Shown: positions 46,301-58,300 of the stretch, piece by piece
How positions within the stretch are numbered: the first letter of the stretch is position 1
How the letters are laid out: every line of letters starts with the position of its first letter
Source: Bedellia somnulentella
Lineage: Eukaryota; Arthropoda; Insecta; Lepidoptera; Bedelliidae
DNA: 64,000 nucleotides
Assembly: GCA_963576735.1 (NCBI GenBank)
Contig: OY755171.1
Span: 19,380,182 to 19,444,181 of the forward strand
Direction of reading: 5' to 3'
Notes under the pieces: generated by a model
What the model was told of the DNA's origin: nothing
Database searches by the model: none
Seen by the model: the letters and a program-made list of their open reading frames with translations, nothing else
Translations under genes and position numbers: made by a program

Positions 46301-49300
46301 GAAAGCAATATTTATGAGAGTAGCGTAAATGATTATTTCTTAGCCTTGGATGTTATTTATATGTATTTTATACAATCTATAATTAAAATAAATCTGTAGA
46401 GAGGTCAATTCTGTACATGAAATATATTTTCAAAATAAGGATCAGGGGGTGATTAGTGATCGATACTGATGCCAAAAATGCAATCAGTAAAATTGTTGTC
46501 TGTCTGTCTGTCGGTTTGTATGTCCCTTATGGAAATAAAAACTACTCGACGGATTTTAACGAAACTTGGTACATTTATTCTTCATACTCCTGGGGAGGTT
46601 ATAGTTTACTTTTCAACACAGTAGTGAAGGGTGATTTTGGGAAATTTTGGGAAAACGGGAGAATTTACTCCACTTTTTTAGCTTCCGTCACAAAGTTACA
46701 TGTAAATTATATATTACGGAGATATTCCACATTTTTTTTCACATTGTCTAAAAAATATCCCTAAACAGCATATGTCTATCTTTTATGGTTGACTCACAAT
46801 AACACGCGTAACTGCTGATAGCTAAGCAGTTCGGAGCATCCTGATTATATTTGTTTACTCTTACGTTTATAACACTCACACTCATCTTAAATTTAAAAAA
46901 GTTTACATTATTTAAAGTTTACACTATTAAATACAAAAAGGATCATAGAAATCGATATAGAAACACCAAACTTGTACATGAAATAAGCCATCGCGCCGTC
47001 GTCATGCTGTAACGGTTGCGCGGGCAAAATATAGTCGTGAGTATATGTATGATGTATGCAAAGTTTGTAGCTCTGATTGTTTGTTTGCAAGGGCTTATTT
47101 TCGGAGATACTGAACCATTTATAAAAGCGCTTTCACAATCTGGAAGCTGCACTATTCAGGAGTGTTATAAGTTGTAACCATTGCGCTAAATTTCACAAAG
47201 GGTGATTGAAGTGATTAAAGAAATCTCAGATATTTTTAAAACTACGCTACCCGTGCGAAGCTGGACTGATCCACTAGTATTAAATATATCGTTGAGTTAT
47301 CATAATACAAGTTCGACTTATTTTGGGGCTAACTTGATCTGTGTGTAATATGTCTGTATATTATTACTATTACTTCGGTCATACATACATACATATTCTC
47401 ACGCCGTTAGTTCCCATTGGGGTAGGCAGAGACTATCGATCGCCACTTTGTACGATCCTGGCAAACCTCTCTGGCTTCGTTTACATCCATCAATCTTTTC
47501 ATACATGCTCTTTTATTCTTCATACTGCGGACACCTGCCTTTTTTTTGACACCTTTGACACTTCGGTCATATTCCTCAATAATCTTTTATTATTCACAAT
47601 TTGGACCCCTACTAATTTTAAGAGAAGGATATTAAATTAAACAACTTTGAATGCAAGAAAAAACTTCAATCGTGGCTACTAAATCTTACATACACGGAAT
47701 AAGAGGAATTGCTTAATATAATAAGTTAATATAAGATGTTTTTATTTATTTTTTTATCATAATAATACAATTAGTTAGATACAATCGATTCTGATAATAA
47801 TTTATACACTACTTATCAATACCATTATATGAAAACTGATAGTTTAAGCCTTTTTTGTTTATTGTTGCCTGAAATACAGGTAAATTACCTAGCTCAGGAA
47901 CAGGAAAATGTTATATTTTGTACTTTAAATAACTAACTAGGTTAAGACGAATATTATGTACTTTTGAAAACTGTTTTTTTTTTTAATTTATTTATTACTA
48001 TGTGTTCTTCGATAATAAATTTGAATACTAGTACTACACTTAAAAAGGCAGACGTTGGAAATGTGAAGAATTGGCCTAGACCTCGCTTTTATAACATACC
48101 CTTTTTATATTATAAATCGATAAAGGACATCAAACTAACCAACTTTGCCCATGGAATGCCTATCTAAAATATTGTAATTTTCAAAAAATTATAATAATTA
48201 AAAATTGTCGTACCTAGTTCAAACTGAGAATGTATAGAATGAGAATCTTTGCTTCAGTGAAAATAAGAAATAAAAAAAACATTTGATCTATGGTGTAAAC
48301 AAAAACATAACCTCTTTCGGTATTTTCCAGTTCAATCGCTCGCTTACCGGTTTATTTTCATGATATTATTTTTCAACGACGATCAATACAACTGGAAAAT
48401 ACCGAAAGAAGTTATATTTTTGTTTACAGAGCGAAAAGCATAGATCAAATGTTTTTTTTTATTTCTTATTTTCACTGAAGCAAAGATTCTCATTCTATAC
48501 ATTCTCAGTTTGAACTAGGTACGACAATTTTTAATTATTATATTTTTTTGAAAATTACAATATTTTAGATAGGCATTCCATGGGCAAAGTTGTTTAGTTT
48601 GATGTCCTTTATCGATTTATAATATAAAAAGGGTATGTTATAAAAGCGAGGTCTAGGCCAATTAAAGGGCACGTATAAGAATATTGATGAAGATAAATAT
48701 GAGAATATAGACGAAGATCGAGAGGTTTTCCAGGATCGTACAAGGTGGCAATTGATAGTCTCTGAATACCCTAATGAGAACTAATGGCGTGAGTACATAC
48801 TATTGTTGAGTTTGTACATACATACATATACTCACGGCTATAAATCCCTAAAAGGAGTAGCCAGAGCCGAGGAATTAGAAATACTTCAGCCACTTTTGGA
48901 AGTTGAGTGGGGAAAAGATGGTAAAATAAATATTGTTGGTGATGGGTCTCCCACCGCATTGCTATAAATGCCCTTAAAGTCTCAATACCCTTAGTAGCCT
49001 CGTACGTACACCCACGAGAAGAAATTGGGTAGTGCTTTTCTAAGCCGACACTACATACACACATCTATATGAGTATGTACCAGAACTATAAGAGAATAAC
49101 TCGGTATCCTTACACATCTATCAATTAATATTAAAAATTATTATCAAGACGGCATTCGGCATTGTCTCTGATAACACTAATATAAGTTTAATATTTGATT
49201 AGGTGTGGAAAATACGTTTGTTTTTATAAAGTCAAGGACAAACTGGTACAAAGTAAATTGTTATTGATTACAATAACATGAGTTTCTTCGATGCTTAAAT

Positions 49301-52300
49301 GAAATACAGAAATAATAAATTTCAATTTTCTTTACTTTATATTCCAAAATAGGTAAGATCTTCGAGGTTTAATATTATATAAATATTTAAGCATTGAAAT
49401 AGGAAAGTTCCAAATATAAAAGTCACCTAGAAACGCCATACTTGGAGTAGAAATAGTAGCATAAGGCATGAGATAGCGATTATGTCACGTGAGAAGATAG
49501 ATACCGATATGCTGATCCATAAGTATCTCATATTTACATAGAAAATATATTTTGTGCAAAATACATTTTTTCGGGATATTACAAGGTGAATCACCTGGTT
49601 ATCCAAAAATAAAGATGATTCCGTCTTCGTAGGGAATGTTAAGCCGTCGGTCTCGACCACTATCACAGTAGTAGTCGTTAGTCTACCAAACCACACTAGG
49701 CCAGTGTAGTGGACTATAGCCAAATACGCGTATCAGGGTAGAACAAGTCATACAAGATATAATTGCAATATTATATTCTAACATACCTTAACACACTCGC
49801 CAATATCGATCTCAGGTAAATCCGAGAACAACAATATGCATTCGTTGAAGCCAGATTCCAGGAGAGTCTCGCTCAGTTGCCTCAGAATTCCTACACCCAT
49901 GAATAAAGGAAGCGATGGGTTACTGACTAGTAAGGCGTCCCATAGGTGAACTATTTTGTGTAGGGGGAAGACATCTGGAATATAAAATATGAGTTAATTA
50001 TTGTATCATTAGGCCAACGATACTTCATTTCTACCACCCTCTCCCCTTTCAACTTTCAAATGTGGCTGAGCAGTTTCTAGCTCTGAAGCTCTGGCTACCC
50101 ATTTTGGGGATTTATTGCCGTGAGTATATGTATGTATGTATCAGACCAAATATCTTAGAAGGGGTGGCAAAATTCCTAATACTTTACCCAAGTGTTGCGT
50201 GGACATTGTATTCACGTTATAGAGGATATGATTTAGCACAAGTCAGATATATGCGTTTCCGGACGATAATTTCCATCCCCGTAACAACGTTGTTAAATAA
50301 AACATATTAGTATCAACCAGACTCAGTATTTGAATTTTCTTTCCGCTGGTGTTGTATGAGTAGACTTATGGTATTGGGGAGATACGATTAGAAACCCATC
50401 ACCAACAACCCTAATTTTACAATATTTTTCCCAACCAACTTTCACGGGAAATGAGTAATTCTGAAGCTCTGACTACCCCTTTCTGTATAGCCGAGAGTAT
50501 ATGTATGTCCCATTTTACTTATTGGAATTGTATGCTCATATGATTGTATGGTAAAATCACTGACCTCCATTATACTATATAAGTACGCTGGACTAATGAT
50601 ACGTATTAAAATGACAGCTATTTACTGTGCCAATTTGAAGCGCCCCCAATGAAGGAACGAGGAACTAAATATGACGTAAACTGCAAAATGGCCAGTGTTT
50701 TTTTTACCATAAAGCATAATATATCTATGGTTTTTAGAAACAATTATAAATCAATAGTGCTGTAAAGTTTCGTTTCGATAACACTTAGCCTTTCCTTTAA
50801 GCAGAAACATTTTATCGATATATTTTATCTTCCTGTCCCATCTCTTTTATTAGTTCCTTGTTCCTTCACTGCTGCCGTAAGTGCCAAAATGGCGAAAATC
50901 AAATCGCCTCACTGTCACCCGGCCTATAATTAGTCCAGCGTACTTATATAGTATAATGGAGGTCAGTGGGTAAAATACACTAAAGACGCGAGACTTTTCA
51001 ATTTGAATAGAAAATTTCAACAAACTAATTTATTCTCAGAGTTTGCAAATCGAAGCTATTTGCTATGGCGTGTACAACTTTAGTCTTTTGTGTTTTTTTA
51101 TTGTCTTATTTCATGTAAGTGTGTTTCTAAAATACAAACAAATACATTCATTATTAGGATAACATGCATACTCACGTGAAAACATAGTCAGAAACCACGG
51201 TATAGCAAAGAGCTCGGGCACAAAATGTATGTCATGTAGATGCGAGGCTAATACCGGTTCATGATACGCTGTCATTTGCCAAAACTTGGCCAAATATTCC
51301 TTTATCACGGAACTGTTGTCTTTCAGGAAGAAATTGTGGAGGAATTTCGGCACGAATTTCGATAGGCAGGCGAATGCTCTAGCTGTATGAAAAAAATACT
51401 AGAATTATAATCAGGCATTAGATATAGGCTTTCCCTAACATACATATACTTAAGGCCATAAATCCCAAAAAGGGGTAGCCAGAGCTTCAGAGCTAGAAAC
51501 TCATCAGCCACATTTGGAAGTTGATCGGGGACAAGTTGGTAGAAATAAAGTATCGTTGGTGATGGGTCTCCAAAAGCATCGCCCAAAAGCCGCCTAAAAG
51601 CCCCATACCGTTAGTCGCTTTTTACGACACCCGTGGGTAGAAAGGGGTAGTGATATTCTAAGTTGACAATACACAGCACCCCTAAACATCTTTATAACTT
51701 CCGGTACTGCGCTGAAATTATTCATCGACTTTCCACGAAGTCATCGGTTTGTCTTTTAGAAGGAAAACTAATTACATATTTCACTGCTGGGTATTTTCGG
51801 CTTATAATAAGACTATACCATTGATATCCGCAGATGTCGTATGAGGCGACTAAGGTAAGGGGGCCGTTTAAATGGTTTTTGGGCTGATCCGTCATCAACG
51901 ATACTTTATTTTTACTATATTCTCTCGGCCCAACCTACTTGAAAAGTGGCAGACCAATTTAAAAAATCATATTTTTTTAAATTTGTGGCTTTATGCATTA
52001 GAGGCAGTTCTGTTTCCCATTTGTTACTTAGTCGTAAACTTATATTCATTTATTAATAATTATAATCAAGCCATAAAATGATTTACGATGGTGATAATCC
52101 TTACTAATATTATAAATCAGAAAGTGAGTTTCTTTGTTTGTTTTTTCCGCTTTCACGCCGTACCTACTGAACCGATTGCTTTGAAATTTTGCAAACGTAT
52201 AGTTAGAAATCCGGATTAAGCAATAGGGTACTTATCATCCCTGAAAAAAAAATATTCCCGAGGGAAATCGTGGGAATGAGAAGTTTTCTTATAGATGTGC

Positions 52301-55300
52301 TTTATACCGCAATATAACCGAATAAAACGCGGGCGAAGCCGTGGGCGGAAAGCTAGTTAATACATAACACAGCTTACCTTCATTACAAAAGTTCAAATAA
52401 AGAAACGGAGCGGTCAACGAATCCAGTCCTTGCCAATACACATACTGGGGGTTGGTGAGGAGCCACGCTTTGAGGATCCTCTTGAGAGCGCGATGGCCCG
52501 CCTTGCCGCAGAGCAGCCAGCAGTATTGGTGGCAGCGGGGGATGTCTACGTCTATCTATGGGAAATTAATAATTTGAACAATAGACTTGACATTTTTGGG
52601 GGTCTCAACCGACTAGATAACAAATAAGTAATAATAATGGGTTGTCTGAAAAGATCGCTCTTAGTGATAAGACCGCCAGTTGTACTTTGGCTTTTGTACC
52701 GATCTTTTTTTGTAATTGTTGTTTTTTTGTGATGTGCAATAAAGAGTTTTTTTTTTATTATAAGAAATGTATTTTAAAACATACAAAAGTTAAGTGCCAA
52801 AACTTAAATTCATAATACTACTACTCTATTTCCTAAGTTGTTATTTTATTTTATTCTGTTTTGTTAGTTTTTTCACATTATTATTAACTAGTGTATTTTA
52901 TAAATATTTAGGAGAATACGTTTACACGCAATAATTTAAAATAAAATGTTGTCAACACACAATCAAGGACATTTTTACTAGATTCAAGGTCTTTAGCATG
53001 TTATTTATCATGTACTGTTTCATGTCTGTAGTGTGATGCATATAAATAAATAAATACGTTAAATAAGTTTTTTTTTGTTTTGGCATCATATACACTGTAT
53101 ATATGCTGGACATATATACATAAATATATCAACGGCTATAAATCCGAAATTAGATATGGTGTTAATATTTTGCTTCATTGCTGTAAAATAAATGCTCGCA
53201 TTTCGCAAAAACAGGGAAATCTTAGTAAGAATCTGAAAAGAACGCTGATTGGTGTAGGGTGATTGATTGGTCAACTGGGTTACGAATTAGCAGATTTGCT
53301 AAAAAAAACAAGAAAAAAAAGACGTACGGACAATATTTTTCATACACACTTACTGACTTAATAATCTATGGCTGCAAATGAATATATTAAATTCTGTAGA
53401 CCAAATGAAACGGCGCATTAGCAAAATGTTCCAAACATCATCAAATGAGTGCGACGCTCTTCAATTTTCCTCGATGGCAATATTATTAGTGAGAACAAAC
53501 AGCTTTTCATACAACTAGACAATAATCGTTTATAAGGAACACCAAACAATGAAGTGCTTCTAATACATACGAAAATATTCAAGGTTACTCAAACAACTTC
53601 TGTTTAGTTTTCTAGAGCGTTCATTTTAGGTAGTATTGTATTCAAAATTAGACACGCTGAATTAGATAAAAATAAATTATTATTTTGTAACTGCTTGGGT
53701 TTTGGAATGACAAAGCATTTATTTTGAATAACTTTTTATTTTTGCCTACTTCACGATTTTATTCTGTAAAGGACAAACCACAGCTAAGATATACAAAATT
53801 CACAACCACTTCGAGAAATTTATAGAGAGTGGTGGAGTAAAGTTTATTAAGATGCCACATATTTCGATTAATGTAAAAAAAATGTGATATCTAGGACTCG
53901 TAAAGTGATCATAGGAAGTAAAATCTTAGTTTTGTGTAATCTGTCTCTCCAGTAATCCATCTGTTTTTTAAATCATGTACTACAATAAAAAAAATAAAAA
54001 TAAAGGAAAGAAAAATTTCGACACAGGCGGGAATCGAACCCGCGACCTCGGGTATACGCCCCCGTCGCTCTGCCATTGAGCTATCTGCATTGCATTATTA
54101 GTAATAATCCACACGTGTGGTTTTCATGAACAAAAACATTCAAATTATGTGATAGTTAGGCGTTCTCAACATTTGCATTCTATCTGAAAAGGTAGACAAG
54201 GGTCCTTCCGAATTTGTAAACAATTCGGAGTTAGGGAACGCAAACACTACTTAAAAAGTGTAAAAACAAATAAAGGATAGAAGTATTTCGCGCTGGCAGC
54301 CATTGACACGGTAGCTCAATTGGCAGAGCGACGGGGGCATATACCCGAGGTCGCGGGTTCGATTCCCGCCTGTGTCGAAATTTTGTTTTTCATTATTTAT
54401 TAGTAATAATCCCCACATGAGGTTTTCATGAACAAAAACATTCAAATCATGTACAAGTTTTGGAAGAAAGAATTTAATTTATTCACTTTTGTAGATTTAA
54501 AATATTGACGAATTGTACACAATATAAAAAATTAACACTTAACATTGATATCAAGGAGGAAGGCCGTGAACTATCAATGTATTTTATCAAACAATCTCTT
54601 GCTAAGATTAGCAGATGCAGCAGATGCTCCTTACGAAATGCTAAGTTTCTCAAATGCGGTTAGTTTTCCTCAATCGAATAAATATATTGGACTTTTGTAA
54701 AACTCCACTCAGCACTTATTTTTAAATGTCGTACTGATTTTAATTAATGTTAGTCACCGCCATCTTTCTTAAAGAAACATAACGGTTTAAAATGGCCGCC
54801 GACCGCCTTTCTTATCCTGCTGCCGAGTTACATTTACGAATATTAATATCACCAATTAAATAATATTGATTCATAGAAGTACATAACGTACAAACCTGTC
54901 GATCAGTAGGCGTGGGTGTTTCTTTATCAATTCTTTCATACACTTCATCTATATCTCCAACCACGCCTAGTAAAGCTGCCCATACATCACCGCGTAGTAA
55001 AGGGGGAATATCTACGGTCGCTTCTTTCATTATATACATTTCTGTGAATGGGTAACCCTGTGAAGATATAGAAAAATTACATTAAATATCTGCCTCCGTG
55101 GTCTCGCGGTTAGGCGCTTGACTTCAAGTCCGGAGCTCTCGGGTTCGATCCCCAGGGGGTAGACTCACATATTTAATTTGTAAGATTTAACCCACTTTGG
55201 AAGGATATTAAAGGTTTGAATCACCGGATTATCCGAAAATTAAGATGTTTCCGTGTTTCGGAGGGATCGTTAAGCCGTCGGTCCCGGCTATTATCACGGT

Positions 55301-58300
55301 AGTAGCCGTTAGTCTGCCAACTCATACTTGGCCAGCGTAGTGGACTATAGCCAAATCACCCTATATAGGGTAGGCTCGAGCTCCTTCGTGGGGACATATA
55401 TGGGTTGTGAGGTGAGGAACATTCAATATCAGTTTCATTATAGTGGGTAGCGTAAGAAGCGATTAATTATACACACAGCTATATAGCACACAGATGCCGT
55501 GTAGTGCCGGCTTAGAATGTCGCTACGCCTTTCTACCCACGGGTGTCGTAAGAGGCGACTAAGGGTATTGGGGCTTTTTATTGGATTTTTGGGCGATGCG
55601 GTTGGAGACCCATCACCAAAAACCTTTATTTTTACCATCTTTTCCCCACTCAATTTCCAAAAGTGGCTGAGGAATTTATAATTCCCTAGCTCTGGTTACC
55701 CCTTCTAGGGAAATACAGCCGTGAGTATATGTATGTATGTATGTACAGCTATAATCTGAGTTCAGTAAGGACAAAATAAAAATATATAGGTTGGTTTATT
55801 GATGGGTCTCGCGCGACTACGCTCAGCAATCACTTCAAAAGCGCAAATTCCTTAGTCACATCTATAGAAGACTTAGCTAAATAGAGGAGAAACGAAGAAT
55901 GTCAATATCTATAAGAGGGCTCCACTCCACTCTGCTCCACTGACTTAAGCGGAACAAATGTATGAGCAACAAATTCCAGAACATTGAATCAACCAATCAG
56001 GGTGTAGAGAATTTATTCAGCAATTTTTGTACTGGACTACATTTGGTTTCTGCTCTATTTACTTAAGTGACGTGTAGTGACGGCTGTGTCGGCTCAGAAT
56101 AACACTACCCCATTTCTACCCGTGGGTGATCGTAAGAGGCGACTAAGGGTATAGAGGCTTTTTAAGTGATTTTTGGGCGATGTGGTTGGAGACCCGTCAC
56201 CAAAAACGTTTATTATTATCATCTTTTCCCCAATCAACTTCCAAAAGTGGCTGAGGAATTTATCATTCCAAAGCTCTGGCTACCCCGTTAAGGGATTTAT
56301 AGCCGTGAGTATATGTATGTATGTATGTTACTTAAGTCCTCCTTGGTCACCTCGTACGACTACCACGGGAAAATATAATTTATTGCTGTTCTAAGCCGAC
56401 TTGCACAGCTTGGAAACAAAATATATTTTACTACACCAAACATAAGTTAGTTTACAGTGATGTGTACTAACTAGTATAATTTTTAATCAGTGGTTTACCT
56501 AGCAGTTTTTTGTTAATCTTTCGGGTTCAACATTTATATACATTTCAATTTCCCAGCTGTGCAGATAAAACCAGAGTATATGTAAATCTAGGCTAGCCTT
56601 AATTAGCTTTATTAACACCCGATTTCTCAATTGAGTATTCAAGCTGAGAATGACTTAAGTATCGTGTTGTCTCATTCAGTTGTTAAGATTTAAATGCAAC
56701 AGAATGATACTTAAGTTGTTCTCAGCTGGAATACTCAATTAAGAAATCGGCCGTAAGTTATTATTAAATTAACTTAGTACTTACACAAAGCAACCTTTGA
56801 AACCAGATCATTCTATAAAATTGATACTCAGTGTCTTTCTCCCTTATAACTTTGGGGAGACTGACAGCGTCACACAGTTTTCGAGGCTCATTCATCAACG
56901 GATAGTAATCTTGACGAGGAATATGGCCTAGACGATTTTGAAGTAATTCCAGGCTGTATTTGGCTATTCTCCTGTCATATAGCACTGGTTTTTTACCACC
57001 TATTGTACATCCATCTAAAAGTAGTGCACTGAAATTGGAATAAAACACATATAGGTATATATAAAAATAAAGAACTACTAGAAAAAGGCAGGCGTCCGAA
57101 GTATGAAGAATAAAAGAGCATGTATGAAAAGATTGATGGATGTAAACGAAGCTAGAGAAACACTACTTAAACGTGTAAAAGAAATAAAGGATAGAAGAAT
57201 TTCGCGCTGGCAGCCATTGACACGGTGGCTTACAACTTACAGGCTGACTTTGTCACCTGGTGTTCAGAGTACCCACGTTTTGCATGGACAGTGTACTCAC
57301 GTGATAGGGGGCAGGCCTATCGCCGTTTTGTACGAATACACTGTCACATGACTCTGACAACTCAACCATGTGGGTTTCCTCACGATGTTTTCCCTCACCG
57401 TTGACAATTATGATAAATTAACCACACATATGTCTTTAAAAAAGACAAATTGGTGTAGGCCCGACCCAGGATTTGAACACTAGTTGTTTGCACTATAACC
57501 GAGTGTTCTACCCACTGGGCTATCACGGTCATGGTGATTCTTATACCTAGAGTAAAAAGCAGTTATCTTTTATTATTTAAACTAGTTGTTCTCAAATTTG
57601 CAGACATACATATTAACATTAATAACTCACAGCCATGAATCCTAAATAGGGGTAGCAGAGCTTCGGAATTTACAAATTCTATGATATAGGATGATAGATA
57701 GATAGATAACTTGTTTATTTATGTTAACATAACACCATACAATGTAAAAAAACAATACAAAAAGTGAAAAAACAATATTTTTGACCTAAAGATTAGTGCT
57801 ATGGTAACACAAACTAGGTCCTAACTCAGCGCTTGATATTGCCAAGTGGCAAAACACTGGTTTTCAGTTAAGGCCTACACTACACTATACATAATTGAAT
57901 AATATATAAACAAAAAATCTGTGTCTGCCACATTTGAAGCAAAATAAACTGTGACACTTTTGGAAGTTTATTGAGGAAAAGATATTGAAAGTAAAGTGTT
58001 GTTGAAGATGGGGTTCCAGCCAGAACGTTTTATTGGATCTTAAAAAGCTTCATACCCTTAGTTACCTCATACACCACCCACAGGAAGAAATGGGGTAGTG
58101 TTATTTTTTAGCCAAAACTATGCAGCTAATATACATACTGGACAAATACTTACACAGGCATAGATAATATAGGTGGACTATTCTTAATAAGTCCTTCTTT
58201 TTTCAACTCAGCCTGGATATCTCCTCCGGCTAACTGCCACCAATAGTACAGATATTGCAACTTGCATCCTAAAAGGCCTCTAGGGGCTTTTATTTCGACT

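Noticed and set aside
46456..46764. 102-codon plus-strand ORF, with similar ORFs at 10.5 and 38.7 kb
   Set aside because: All three fall at the same position of Helitron-like element H1 copies and differ in length because of random stops; not a conserved gene.
54307..54379. Functional tRNA gene
   Set aside because: Acceptor, D and T arms pair well, but the anticodon arm does not form, a second inverted copy has the same odd sequence, and a repeat body follows. A tRNA-derived SINE explains it better.
55093..55163. tRNA gene (TCA-type anticodon loop)
   Set aside because: Acceptor and anticodon stems contain mismatches, and the following 230 bp match a headless copy at 49.6 kb, so this is a SINE head.
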